64,000 nt of DNA from Cyprinodon diabolis (GCA_030533445.1 CM060064.1:45689787-45753786), one strand, 5' to 3'. Counted from the first letter of the stretch, positions 1-13,700 are shown. The notes: generated by a model from the letters alone, not told the origin. Numbers and translations: made by a program.

Positions 1-3000
1 TATTTTCTTTGTTCTAGTGAGGATGCAGGCAGCAGCATCTGGATCAGCTGTCTGATCTACTTTCTATAGTTCTAGTGAGGACACAGGCAGCAGCATCTGG
101 ATCAGCTGCAGCTGTCTGATCTATTTTCTTTGTTCTAGTGAGGATGCAGGCAGCAGCATCTGGATCAGCTGTCTGATCTACTTTCTATAGTTCTAGTGAG
201 GATGCAGGCAGCAGCATGTGGATCAGCTGCAGCTGTCTGATCTATTTTCTTTGTTCTAGTGAGGATGCAGGCAGCAGCATGTGGATCAGCTGCAGCCGTC
301 TGATCTATTTTCTTTGTTCTAATGAGGATGCAGGCAGCAGCATGTGGATCAGCTGCAGCCGTCTGATCTATTTTCTTTGTTCTAGTGAGGATGCAGGCAG
401 CAGCATGTGGATCAGCTGCAGCTGTCTGATCTATTTTCTTTGTTCTAGTGAGGATGCAGGCAGCAGCATGTGGATCAGCTGCAGCTGTCTGATCTATTTT
501 CTTTGTTCTAGTGAGGATGCAGGCAGCAGCATGTGGATCAGCTGCAGCTGTCTGATCTATTTTCTTTGTTCTAGTGAGGATGCAGGCAGCAGCATGTGGA
601 TCAGCTGCAGCCGTCTGATCTATTTTCTTTGTTCTAGTGAGGATGCAGGCAGCAGCATGTGGATCAGCTGTCTGATCTACTTTCTATAGTTCTAGTGAGG
701 ACACAGGCAGCAGCATCTGGATCAGCTGCAGCTGTCTGATCTATTTTCTTTGTTCTAGTGAGGACGCAGGCAGCAGCATCTGGATCAGCTGCAGCCATCT
801 GATCTACTTTCTTTGTTCTAGTGAGGACGCAGGCAGCAGCATCTGGATCAGCTGCAGCCATCTGATCTACTTTCTTTGTTCTAGTGAGGATGCAGGCAGC
901 AGCATCTGGATCAGCTGTCTGATCTACTTTCTATAGTTCTAGTGAGGACACAGGCAGCAGCATGTGGATCAGCTGCAGCCGTCTGATCTATTTTCTTTGT
1001 TCTAGTGAGGATGCAGGCAGCAGCATGTGGATCAGCTGCAGCTGTCTGATCTATTTTCTTTGTTCTAGTGAGGATGCAGGCAGCAGCATGTGGATCAGCT
1101 GCAGCTGTCTGATCTATTTTCTTTGTTCTAGTGAGGATGCAGGCAGCAGCATCTGGATCAGCTGTCTGATCTACTTTCTATAGTTCTAGTGAGGACACAG
1201 GCAGCAGCATCTGGATCAGCTGCAGCTGTCTGATCTATTTTCTTTGTTCTAGTGAGGATGCAGGCAGCAGCATCTGGATCAGCTGTCTGATCTACTTTCT
1301 ATAGTTCTAGTGAGGATGCAGGCAGCAGCATGTGGATCAGCTGCAGCTGTCTGATCTATTTTCTTTGTTCTAGTGAGGATGCAGGCAGCAGCATGTGGAT
1401 CAGCTGCAGCCGTCTGATCTATTTTCTTTGTTCTAGTGAGGATGCAGGCAGCAGCATCTGGATCAGCTGCAGCTGTCTGATCTATTTTCTTTGTTCTAAT
1501 GAGGATGCAGGCAGCAGCATGTGGATCAGCTGCAGCCGTCTGATCTATTTTCTTTGTTCTAGTGAGGATGCAGGCAGCAGCATGTGGATCAGCTGCAGCC
1601 GTCTGATCTATTTTCTTTGTTCTAGTGAGGATGCAGGCAGCAGCATGTGGATCAGCTGCAGCTGTCTGATCTATTTTCTTTGTTCTAGTGAGGATGCAGG
1701 CAGCAGCATGTGGATCAGCTGCAGCTGTCTGATCTATTTTCTTTGTTCTAGTGAGGATGCAGGCAGCAGCATGTGGATCAGCTGCAGCTGTCTGATCTAT
1801 TTTCTTTGTTCTAGTGAGGATGCAGGCAGCAGCATGTGGATCAGCTGCAGCTGTCTGATCTATTTTCTTTGTTCTAGTGAGGACGCAGGCAGCAGCATCT
1901 GGATCAGCTGCAGCCATCTGATCTACTTTCTTTGTTCTAGTGAGGACGCAGGCAGCAGCATCTGGATCAGCTGCAGCCATCTGATCTACTTTCTTTGTTC
2001 TAGTGAGGATGCAGGCAGCAGCATCTGGATCAGCTGTCTGATCTACTTTCTATAGTTCTAGTGAGGACACAGGCAGCAGCATGTGGATCAGCTGCAGCCG
2101 TCTGATCTATTTTCTTTGTTCTAGTGAGGATGCAGGCAGCAGCATGTGGATCAGCTGCAGCTGTCTGATCTATTTTCTTTGTTCTAGTGAGGATGCAGGC
2201 AGCAGCATGTGGATCAGCTGCAGCTGTCTGATCTATTTTCTTTGTTCTAGTGAGGATGCAGGCAGCAGCATCTGGATCAGCTGTCTGATCTACTTTCTAT
2301 AGTTCTAGTGAGGACACAGGCAGCAGCATCTGGATCAGCTGCAGCTGTCTGATCTATTTTCTTTGTTCTAGTGAGGATGCAGGCAGCAGCATCTGGATCA
2401 GCTGTCTGATCTACTTTCTATAGTTCTAGTGAGGATGCAGGCAGCAGCATGTGGATCAGCTGCAGCTGTCTGATCTATTTTCTTTGTTCTAGTGAGGATG
2501 CAGGCAGCAGCATGTGGATCAGCTGCAGCCGTCTGATCTATTTTCTTTGTTCTAATGAGGATGCAGGCAGCAGCATGTGGATCAGCTGCAGCCGTCTGAT
2601 CTATTTTCTTTGTTCTAGTGAGGATGCAGGCAGCAGCATGTGGATCAGCTGCAGCCGTCTGATCTATTTTCTTTGTTCTAGTGAGGATGCAGGCAGCAGC
2701 ATGTGGATCAGCTGCAGCTGTCTGATCTATTTTCTTTGTTCTAGTGAGGATGCAGGCAGCAGCATGTGGATCAGCTGCAGCTGTCTGATCTATTTTCTTT
2801 GTTCTAGTGAGGATGCAGGCAGCAGCATGTGGATCAGCTGCAGCTGTCTGATCTATTTTCTTTGTTCTAGTGAGGATGCAGGCAGCAGCATGTGGATCAG
2901 CTGCAGCCGTCTGATCTATTTTCTTTGTTCTAGTGAGGATGCAGGCAGCAGCATGTGGATCAGCTGTCTGATCTACTTTCTATAGTTCTAGTGAGGACAC

Positions 3001-6000
3001 AGGCAGCAGCATCTGGATCAGCTGCAGCTGTCTGATCTATTTTCTTTGTTCTAGTGAGGATGCAGGCAGCAGCATCTGGATCAGCTGCAGCCATCTGATC
3101 TACTTTCTTTGTTCTAGTGAGGACGCAGGCAGCAGCATCTGGATCAGCTGCAGCCATCTGATCTACTTTCTTTGTTCTAGTGAGGATGCAGGCAGCAGCA
3201 TCTGGATCAGCTGTCTGATCTACTTTCTATAGTTCTAGTGAGGACACAGGCAGCAGCATGTGGATCAGCTGCAGCCGTCTGATCTATTTTCTTTGTTCTA
3301 GTGAGGATGCAGGCAGCAGCATGTGGATCAGCTGCAGCTGTCTGATCTATTTTCTTTGTTCTAGTGAGGATGCAGGCAGCAGCATGTGGATCAGCTGCAG
3401 CTGTCTGATCTATTTTCTTTGTTCTAGTGAGGATGCAGGCAGCAGCATCTGGATCAGCTGTCTGATCTACTTTCTATAGTTCTAGTGAGGACACAGGCAG
3501 CAGCATCTGGATCAGCTGCAGCTGTCTGATCTATTTTCTTTGTTCTAGTGAGGATGCAGGCAGCAGCATCTGGATCAGCTGTCTGATCTACTTTCTATAG
3601 TTCTAGTGAGGATGCAGGCAGCAGCATGTGGATCAGCTGCAGCTGTCTGATCTATTTTCTTTGTTCTAGTGAGGATGCAGGCAGCAGCATGTGGATCAGC
3701 TGCAGCCGTCTGATCTATTTTCTTTGTTCTAGTGAGGATGCAGGCAGCAGCATCTGGATCAGCTGCAGCTGTCTGATCTATTTTCTTTGTTCTAGTGAGG
3801 ATGCAGGCAGCAGCATGTGGATCAGCTGCAGCTGTCTGATCTATTTTCTTTGTTCTAATGAGGATGCAGGCAGCAGCATGTGGATCAGCTGCAGCTGTCT
3901 GATCTATTTTCTTTGTTCTAGTGAGGATGCAGGCAGCAGCATGTGGATCAGCTGCAGCTGTCTGATCTATTTTCTTTGTTCTAGTGAGGATGCAGGCAGC
4001 AGCATGTGGATCAGCTGCAGCTGTCTGATCTATTTTCTTTGTTCTAGTGAGGACGCAGGCAGCAGCATCTGGATCAGCTGCAGCCATCTGATCTACTTTC
4101 TTTGTTCTAGTGAGGACGCAGGCAGCAGCATCTGGATCAGCTGCAGCCATCTGATCTACTTTCTTTGTTCTAGTGAGGATGCAGGCAGCAGCATCTGGAT
4201 CAGCTGTCTGATCTACTTTCTATAGTTCTAGTGAGGACACAGGCAGCAGCATGTGGATCAGCTGCAGCCGTCTGATCTATTTTCTTTGTTCTAGTGAGGA
4301 TGCAGGCAGCAGCATGTGGATCAGCTGCAGCTGTCTGATCTATTTTCTTTGTTCTAGTGAGGATGCAGGCAGCAGCATGTGGATCAGCTGCAGCTGTCTG
4401 ATCTATTTTCTTTGTTCTAGTGAGGATGCAGGCAGCAGCATCTGGATCAGCTGTCTGATCTACTTTCTATAGTTCTAGTGAGGACACAGGCAGCAGCATC
4501 TGGATCAGCTGCAGCTGTCTGATCTATTTTCTTTGTTCTAGTGAGGATGCAGGCAGCAGCATCTGGATCAGCTGTCTGATCTACTTTCTATAGTTCTAGT
4601 GAGGATGCAGGCAGCAGCATGTGGATCAGCTGCAGCTGTCTGATCTATTTTCTTTGTTCTAGTGAGGATGCAGGCAGCAGCATGTGGATCAGCTGCAGCC
4701 GTCTGATCTATTTTCTTTGTTCTAATGAGGATGCAGGCAGCAGCATGTGGATCAGCTGCAGCCGTCTGATCTATTTTCTTTGTTCTAGTGAGGATGCAGG
4801 CAGCAGCATGTGGATCAGCTGCAGCCGTCTGATCTATTTTCTTTGTTCTAGTGAGGATGCAGGCAGCAGCATGTGGATCAGCTGCAGCTGTCTGATCTAT
4901 TTTCTTTGTTCTAGTGAGGATGCAGGCAGCAGCATGTGGATCAGCTGCAGCTGTCTGATCTATTTTCTTTGTTCTAGTGAGGATGCAGGCAGCAGCATGT
5001 GGATCAGCTGCAGCTGTCTGATCTATTTTCTTTGTTCTAGTGAGGATGCAGGCAGCAGCATGTGGATCAGCTGCAGCCGTCTGATCTATTTTCTTTGTTC
5101 TAGTGAGGATGCAGGCAGCAGCATGTGGATCAGCTGTCTGATCTACTTTCTATAGTTCTAGTGAGGACACAGGCAGCAGCATCTGGATCAGCTGCAGCTG
5201 TCTGATCTATTTTCTTTGTTCTAGTGAGGACGCAGGCAGCAGCATCTGGATCAGCTGCAGCCATCTGATCTACTTTCTTTGTTCTAGTGAGGACGCAGGC
5301 AGCAGCATCTGGATCAGCTGCAGCCATCTGATCTACTTTCTTTGTTCTAGTGAGGATGCAGGCAGCAGCATCTGGATCAGCTGTCTGATCTACTTTCTAT
5401 AGTTCTAGTGAGGACACAGGCAGCAGCATGTGGATCAGCTGCAGCCGTCTGATCTATTTTCTTTGTTCTAGTGAGGATGCAGGCAGCAGCATGTGGATCA
5501 GCTGCAGCTGTCTGATCTATTTTCTTTGTTCTAGTGAGGATGCAGGCAGCAGCATGTGGATCAGCTGCAGCTGTCTGATCTATTTTCTTTGTTCTAGTGA
5601 GGATGCAGGCAGCAGCATCTGGATCAGCTGTCTGATCTACTTTCTATAGTTCTAGTGAGGACACAGGCAGCAGCATCTGGATCAGCTGCAGCTGTCTGAT
5701 CTATTTTCTTTGTTCTAGTGAGGATGCAGGCAGCAGCATCTGGATCAGCTGTCTGATCTACTTTCTATAGTTCTAGTGAGGATGCAGGCAGCAGCATGTG
5801 GATCAGCTGCAGCTGTCTGATCTATTTTCTTTGTTCTAGTGAGGATGCAGGCAGCAGCATCTGGATCAGCTGTCTGATCTACTTTCTATAGTTCTAGTGA
5901 GGATGCAGGCAGCAGCATGTGGATCAGCTGCAGCCGTCTGATCTATTTTCTTTGTTCTAGTGAGGATGCAGGCAGCAGCATCTGGATCAGCTGCAGCTGT

Positions 6001-7024
6001 CTGATCTATTTTCTTTGTTCTAATGAGGATGCAGGCAGCAGCATGTGGATCAGCTGCAGCCGTCTGATCTATTTTCTTTGTTCTAGTGAGGATGCAGGCA
6101 GCAGCATGTGGATCAGCTGCAGCCGTCTGATCTATTTTCTTTGTTCTAGTGAGGATGCAGGCAGCAGCATGTGGATCAGCTGCAGCTGTCTGATCTATTT
6201 TCTTTGTTCTAGTGAGGATGCAGGCAGCAGCATGTGGATCAGCTGCAGCTGTCTGATCTATTTTCTTTGTTCTAGTGAGGATGCAGGCAGCAGCATGTGG
6301 ATCAGCTGCAGCTGTCTGATCTATTTTCTTTGTTCTAGTGAGGATGCAGGCAGCAGCATGTGGATCAGCTGCAGCCGTCTGATCTATTTTCTTTGTTCTA
6401 GTGAGGATGCAGGCAGCAGCATGTGGATCAGCTGCAGCCGTCTGATCTATTTTCTTTGTTCTAGTGAGGATGCAGGCAGCAGCATGTGGATCAGCTGCAG
6501 CTGTCTGATCTATTTTCTTTGTTCTAGTGAGTATGCAGGCAGCAGCATGTGGATCAGCTGCAGCTGTCTGATCTATTTTCTTTGTTCTAGTGAGGATGCA
6601 GGCAGCAGCATGTGGATCAGCTGCAGCTGTCTGATCTATTTTCTTTGTTCTAGTGAGGATGCAGGCAGCAGCGTGTGGATCAGCTGCAGCTGTCTGATCT
6701 ATTTTCTTTGTTCTAGTGAGGATGCAGGCAGCAGCATGTGGATCAGCTGCAGCTGTCTGATCTATTTTCTTTGTTCTAGTGAGGATGCAGGCAGCAGCAT
6801 GTGGATCAGCTGCAGCTGTCTGATCTATTTTCTTTGTTCTAGTGAGGATGCAGGCAGCAGCATGTGGATCAGCTGCAGCTGTCTGATCTATTTTCTTTGT
6901 TCTAGTGAGGATGCAGGCAGCAGCATGTGGATCAGCTGCAGCTGTCTGATCTATTTTCTTTGTTCTAGTGAGGATGCAGGCAGCAGCATGTGGATCAGCT
7001 GCAGCCGTCTGATCTATTTTCTAG
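1..7024. repeat. 63-bp satellite array with ~2.2 kb higher-order repeat, inside gon4l
   Basis: About 113 head-to-tail units fill the window from its left edge. The main unit is 63 bp; a second type is 58 bp, lacking 6 bp of the CAGCTG core and carrying a 1-bp insertion that creates a TATAG. The 58-bp units recur at fixed spacings (121, 247, 562 and 625/751 bp), which define a higher-order block of 2170-2296 bp repeated about three times (positions near 187, 2420 and 4591). From about 5890 to 7024 the array is a plain run of 63-bp units. Many units hold the 12-bp palindrome CAGCTGCAGCTG between GATCAG and CTGATC. Because 63 is divisible by three and units are near identical, long open frames appear on both strands (up to 397 codons), broken only at the 58-bp units. 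I regard them as non-coding. The array ends inside a unit at about 7024. It lies in the gon4l intron after the exon at 7634-7784, unless the gene ends unusually early. Confidence 0.95.
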
Positions 7025-7254
7025 GCAGAGCTGTGGAGACCTTGCTGCAGGGATCAATTATTCTAAAGATGATGGAAGCAGGAAGTAGTTATTCAACATC
7101 AGTTCTTTAATCCTGGAGATGTTTTTCAGGTGATTGAACGTCCGCTTTGTTCCCGTCTCTATGAACCTTTGAGGGTTCAGGTCTGATTCCGTCACTACAC
7201 CTGGTTGCTGCTTTTTAGCTGGACTGCTGGATGCTAACTTTGAAATGCTCTTCC
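7025..7254. other. unique intron sequence, nothing recognised
   Basis: Short non-repetitive stretch between the satellite and a retrotransposon relic. I see no exon or RNA gene in it. Confidence 0.4.
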
Positions 7255-7600
7255 TTTGTTCCAAAATTCCAAAATATTTCAGATTTCAGTTTAGTTTGAT
7301 TCAGATGAAGAACATTTAGTTCATCCATGTGTTGATTTCTTCTCTGCTTTTAGCTGGAATGGGCTCATCGTCACCTGGTGACATGGTGATGAACAGCTGG
7401 GTGTCATCTGCATCGCTATGGTAGCTAATTTTGTTAGGATCTTATTTAGGGGGAGCAGGTAGACCTTGAAAAAGAAGGGGTCCTAAGGTTGACCCTTGGG
7501 GAACGCTACATATAATTTTTATGGTCTCTGATGTAAAGTCACCTACTGACACTAAACAGACACTCTCCTTCAGGTAGTGTCTCAGAAATCTCTGATGAAA
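7255..7600 (-). mobile_element. LINE (L2/CR1-like) reverse transcriptase relic
   Basis: Reading the minus strand, the frame gives VPQGSTLGPLLF, the reverse transcriptase motif that precedes the catalytic block in L2/CR1-type non-LTR retrotransposons. After a stop comes DADDTQLF, a mutated YADD active-site motif, and then EEINTWMN. In-frame stops and the altered first residue of YADD show it is dead. It lies about 35 bp downstream of the gon4l exon at 7634-7784. A second fragment of the same region is on the plus strand at 10966-11090. Confidence 0.75.
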
Positions 7601-7633
7601 TCCTCCGCTCGGCCTCATGGAGCAGCTGTTCAC

Positions 7634-7784
7634 CTTAATCGCGCTGTCCTGCGGCGCTCTTGGGCCGCTCATCTCTCGGATACGTTTCCTGATGCGCTGG
7701 CGACTTTTACAGACCAGGTAGGAGCTGATCAGCTGGTCGGACTGAATCGCCCCGTCAAAGTGCTTCAGACCCAGAGCAATCAGC
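7634..7784 (-). CDS. gon4l: gon4l coding exon 18
   Basis: 151 bp. The acceptor is CTGCAG|G and the donor AAG|GTGAAC. One base completes the codon split with exon 17, giving [16 protein letters not shown], equivalent to human EDNLLALGLKHFEG. It ends RAPQDSAIK (human RAPDNVIK), leaving phase 0. It is the last gon4l exon in the window; the next must lie beyond the satellite. Confidence 0.92.
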
Positions 7785-10700
7785 CTGCAGCAAGGCATCA
7801 TGGGAAAAAGGTCAGTTGGTGTTCAGTCTAACTGAAAAACTGGCAAACAGCTTTCGTCTTTTTATCGCTGCATGAATCAGTAGCCGGTTTTCCCACTCCT
7901 ACCCGTCCTCTCCTGCTGTGAAAAGTCTTCGCTGATGCTTGCTGTGTAAGGCGGGGTCCAAGCTGCATACAGGAAGTAGTTCTGGGTACAGGAACACCGT
8001 CCGTGTGGCGAACAGCCAGGCGGTGTCAGCAGGCAGTAGCGGGAAAGCAAGACCTGAACAGGAGCGGAAGCAGAACCAAAAATGACCTTCAGGACAGAGA
8101 ATGAGGTTATTTGTCAGAACCTTGTTTCCATCTTACTGCTGGTAGTCGGAGTCATTTTAGGCAGCAGCCTTTTGGACGCTGTGGAACCAAGGCGAGCGGG
8201 TAGAGGCCTCTCTCTCTGCTCCACCTCCTTCAGGAGATCTAGCGCCCCCTGCAGGTTGCACGCTCTAAAGCTGCTGGGGAGACCGAGCTCCAGGCGGCGA
8301 CTAGCAAACTGCTGCAGCTCCTCCTAGAGGAGAGAAAATGGAGATCAGACCTGAAGGTGATTAATAGAGGTGGAACTATTCTCCGTTTATCTTCAGGAAT
8401 CAATTCCCACACATCGCTGGGCACCTAAGACCAACTTAATATTTAATCTTCATATCAAAATGATCCTCACATATAGAGTGCAGTAATGACATCAGAGCTG
8501 GGCCTTCATGCTGCCTCCTCATCCTCAGACGTTCTGCAGCAGAACTCCAAAATGTAATAGTTTCAAAGTACTTTCTTAAGTTTGAATTCTGAATATGAGC
8601 GGACTTTTTCTTTACTAATCCAGTATTGGCCCGAATATAAGACATGGTTTGTTTACGTTAAATACAGTTGTCTGGGGTAAATACACAAAAGCAGCAGCAG
8701 AGGGCGCCGTTTTTCTGTAAAGCCAGTGACCTCACTGTTATTGATATTCTGAATATGATCAGACTTCTCCTTCAAACAGAGGGGGTGTACTCAGATTTCA
8801 GCATTCAAAAACCTACAACGCAGGAGTTGAGTTGATCCCTTCCTGCTATATCCAGCCCCAACCTCTTTACAGGGGAAGAGAACCTCGCCTGTTCAGCCAG
8901 GCCAACATTTCCCTTTTATTACCCCCCTTTCAGAGACATAGACAGGTAAGGGGCATGCAGGCTAACAAAAGAAGCCAAACGACCCCCATTCCAAAGGGGT
9001 GGACCTATTTGCCCATTTTAATTTGTATGCTGTCGAAGTGTAAACTAAGCTTTGTTGGGCTGCTGTTTAAAACCTTGAAATGGCCTGGCCGTTCAGACAC
9101 AGGTCGCAGTTGAAAAGATCCGATTCGTATCGAATTCAGAACCACAGAGCCAAGTGGCCTGGGTCGCAATGGAAACAGGGTTTATACAGGAATGAGTAAC
9201 TCTTATTTAATGCTTTTCTAATGCTCTTAGAAATTATTTTAATGCCACCAAATAGAACCTATGACTCTCATATAAATACAGCAAAATCTTTTTTCATCTT
9301 TACCATCGACAGGCTGCAGTCATGTCACGAATTCTTCGTTTTCCAGTCGCTTTTGTTGAAATTTGCATTTCCCAATTCTCTAGCTTTTTCGGCGCTTAAA
9401 GATTTTTTTCCCGAACATACGGCTTTACGATCAGCCGGAAGCAGTTCTGCGCAAATAGATCGCAATTGAGTAAATTGTTTTTAATGTTTTTGTTTTTTTT
9501 TTATAAATACGGAAGAGGATTGGGGCCACTTAAAAAAAAGTTAACAGATTTTTAAATTTTATTTCAGTTTAATATGGGAAAAAAGTCAGAAATCTGACTT
9601 TAATCTCAGAATTCTGACTTTAATCTCAGAATTCTGACTTTAATCTCAAAATTATGACTTTTTGACTTTTTTCTCAGAATTCTGACTTTTTTTCTCAGAA
9701 ATCTGACTTTTTTCTCAGAAATCTGGTATTTTAAATGCCATGATAATAAATTTTATGAATTTTAATGCCAATTAAGGCCTTAATTTCAAAAATTATAATT
9801 TCATGACCCACAGAAACCCTGGGAAAGAATCAGATCTGTGTTTTTCAGATTGTCATGAAAAGATCAGATACAGGTCAGATATGGGCAAAAGAATCAGATT
9901 TGTGTAAACAAATTATTGGATTAATCGTCCAGTCGTACCTGCAGCAGACATATCTGACCCTCTCCAGTCTACTGACTCATATACAGCTGCATCATCCAAA
10001 AGAGGGAAACCGGCTTCACTAGAGGTGAGGTTTATTCAGAGTGGCATTTATCCAGAACTCTGCCTTGGACTACAGCTGCATCTGGCTGCTGTACTCACCA
10101 GGTAGCGCCTGGTCAGGTGAGTCTCGTGGTTCAGGGCGTGGCTTTGGCGGCTCAGCAGGTTGACCTGGGTCAGCAGCTGCACATGCTGAAGGAAAGAAAC
10201 AAGAACTTATGTGATTTCACGGAAAGAAATCCAGACTCCGGTTTAAAAAGGCCAGAATGTATAAGACAGGAGATATAACAGGTTTGGTCCGACAGTAAGA
10301 AGCAAACGAAGAAGGGCTTCATTCAGAACAATAACATATTACACAGAAAATGTAACAAAATCAAGATCAAACATGAGTTCAGAGTAAATAAACATGGCAG
10401 ACCAGGAAGAAGCAATACTTATTGGACTGATTTTAGGAAAGAAAAGACAGTTAAAGGCGTGGGAAGAGTGCAAGCAGCGCTTCTACTTGTTAAGCTATAG
10501 AAACCATCATTTTTATTCCCCTTGGGAAATGCTTTCTCATTGGCTAACCTTCTTATTCAACATGCTGCACCACACAGCTAAGGTTATTGCCCATTTATTG
10601 CATGATAAAATAAAATAATAATAATTGAACTTTATTGATCTCACATTGGAGGAATTAAATCTGCCCATCCCTTTTGGGAGCAGTGGGCTGCCATTGAGCG

Positions 10701-13700
10701 GCGCCCGGGGAGCAGGGTGGCGTTAAGGGTCTTTCCTCAGGGAGTGGCAGTCTGTGGGAGTGGGACTTGAACTCAGAACCTCAGGATTCCAAGCTCTATG
10801 CCCTGACAACTGGAACACCACTCCCCTTTAAATCAGCGAATCCCTGATTTAAGGTCGGAGCCACAAAAATCCCTCAGTGGAAACCAGATCACTCTGAACA
10901 CAACAAAAACACAGATACAGGATTAGCTCCTAATTACCTCCCAACTCAGATTATTTTAAAAACCCAAGTTAGCAACCATGAAGATGACACCCAGCTGTTT
11001 ATCTCCATGTCACCAAGTGAATAGGAAGCACTTTGAGCTCTGGATAAAAGAAGAAATCAACACATGGAGGAACAAAGTGTTAATCCCTATAGGGATCAGG
11101 GCTCGTTGTTAACCATCGCCCGGGGCAAGTAGTTTTTATTGTCGGGAGAGTACAAATTTCATTCGCAATCATTGCACTTGCCCGGTGGGCTAATGCAATG
11201 ATTGCAAAAAAAATTATTTATCACTTAAAATTACTTTAAAATCACCGACATTTGCTGAAAACGACCCACAAGCTTTGCCAGCGCCATCTTTGTTGTTTTG
11301 TACTCATTCTCGAGTGATTAGAAAAAGCCGTGTGATTTTCCACTAGATGGCGTGATTCAGTTCTCCTTGGGGAGAGAATTCTGCAGAGCAGCAGCTGGAT
11401 GATGAATTTAATCTATACAATAATCCACGCTAGATTTAAAATGATCAGTCAGGGATTAGGAAGTGTAAGTTTTTAACCTGTCAAGTTTTTTTAGATTTTT
11501 AACATTACAATTTATATTTTTCCAAGCACACAACAGTTTAAAGCAAAGTTTAGTTTGAAAAGAATGTGCAGGAAGGATTGAAAAGCATGTTAACACGGTA
11601 ATGTAGGCTTGAGTTCATTATCTGACGCATGCAGATACACACCCGGAACCTGGAAACTTAAAAAATACTGAATTACAAAAAAAAATTTATAAAAAACAAA
11701 CATGTTTCATTGATATATATACAAAAATGAATATTAGGAACTATATTTCAGTTCAGACCGCAAGCGCTAGAAGCAGCAAAACCAGCATCTGCTGCTTCAT
11801 TTTTGGCGCTTGTCCACATTAAGGTCAGACGTCCAGTAAAGTCTGTCCAGATGCTTCTGTTGCTCCTGTGTTCAATGAAAGAGAGCGGCTCTGCTATATT
11901 TGCTGTGATCAGTGGGTATAAAGTAGTTTTAATGTGTTTTTAAAGTGAGAATGTCCTCCTGAAAAAAATCGTCTGTGGCCGTCTGTTCATCCAGATTACC
12001 ATCCTGCCTTCAAACATTATTTCTCTGTGGGAGCCGCTCAGACCTAGCCTCGTGAGACCATCCTGATCTCGCGAGCTTTCAAGGTTTCACTCGCAGATCA
12101 GTCCGGAGACTCTCCGTTGAAGAAAATTTGGAGCCGTTCACCAAACGAACGTCCAATCAGCGTTGGCTCTGAGGCGGGTTGAGGTGTGACGCAACAAGAA
12201 GCGCGACAGTTCAGTCTAAAGAACATGCCGGCTTCAGCCGATGAAACTAGCGTTAGCGTGGCTATCGAGCAAGTTTTATCGGAATTACAGAGTATTTCTT
12301 CACTGAAAGAAGAGTAAAACACTGCTCTGGAGGCTTTTCTCAGAGGAAAAGATGTTTCTGCTCTTCTCCCGACTGGTTTCGGCAAGAGTTTGATCTATCA
12401 ATTGGCTCCTCTTCGTCGTCGCTCTGTTAGCACGTCATATGCTTCGTTGATCTGATTGGTTTATTTGGCCCGTCTATCACCAACATAGGCCAATCAGCTA
12501 ACCAGTGTTTTCGCCCCTTCCCAAAATTACTTCAACGGAAGGTTTCCAGATGGATATGCGGAGCAAATCCATCTGGCAGAGTCAGGTTAGCTCAGACCGC
12601 CACATACCGGCGATGCTCTGTGACTGGGAATCCCCAGCAGCAGCTGCCTCAGGCCCGGTCGACTCTTCGTGGTTTTCAGCTACTGTTCATGGCTTCTGGA
12701 ATTAGATGTTAGCATTTTTCACGTACGTAATCCAAACTGCAGGCAGCAGGATAATAAAAGCCAACATATTCTGCCGGCAGGTTTCGACATTTTAAGTTAA
12801 TTTAGGGGTTAATAAACTGTTTCAGAGGAGTGATCATAGCGCTCTGCATCAGCAGTGCTGTGTCTGCCTCCCTGCCAGCTCCCAGATGAGCTCCTCTGAT
12901 TGGTTGATGTGGCGCGTCCAGCAGCTAAAGTTCAATTTTTCAAACTCCAGCAGCGGCTGCTGCTGCTTTTGCAGCGCGTCAACCTTTGACTTCTGCTGCC
13001 TGTAGCGCGTGCGGTCTGAATGGGGGGGCCCCAGGTACAGCATTGGAACCATCAACCTGTCTTTCAGGGACAGACTTGCAATTGGAGATTCTGTAGTTGG
13101 AATCACCCGAGGCAATTCCCATGATGAAGCATCAAACAAACATCTCTTTACCCGAACTTCACCAGCAGCGTAGATCAATTCAAAGAAAAACAACCGACTA
13201 GGAAACAAGTGAACCCCGCCTACATACCTGTTGCACCTGCTGTTGCAGCTGAAGCTTCTGGCCGTGGTCCAGGCGGAGGGAGGGGCCCGTCTGGCCTGCC
13301 ACAACTAAAATTGAGACCGCGGGCTGAGGGGGGGTACAGGACGAATCTTTGCTGCTGTTACAGAGGTGGTTGGTGGTGTCCTGCAGGGCTCTCCTCTGCT
13401 GCAAAGCTTCATACTGTTTCCGGACCGTCTGCCTTCGCTCCGTTAGCAACCCGGCTAACGGAGCCTCGAAACTACAATTAGCATCACAGATAATTAAACA
13501 ATCAAGAAGTGCTTGCAACAGCTTAAGGCCTACAGATTTAATCCAAACGAGCATAAATTTGATCATAAAAAGCAAAAGATTTATTTAACTTTCTACCAAT
13601 GGAGATAAAAGGCAATCACCCACTGGTGTCCAGTGTTTTCCTCTTGGCTAATTTCTCCTATTGTTATCTTTAGTGAAAGAAGCAGCCGAGGAACTTGCTC

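Noticed and set aside
216..7110. Long frames of the MWISCSCLIYFLCSSEDAGSS type (to 397 codons) and their minus-strand counterparts as repeat proteins
   Set aside because: They follow from a 63-bp satellite with no stop in several frames on both strands, broken wherever a 58-bp unit occurs, and they have no unique domain or promoter.
10751..10828. Functional tRNA gene
   Set aside because: The tRNA-like part cannot form a full cloverleaf and continues into a SINE body and tail shared with 36838-37062.
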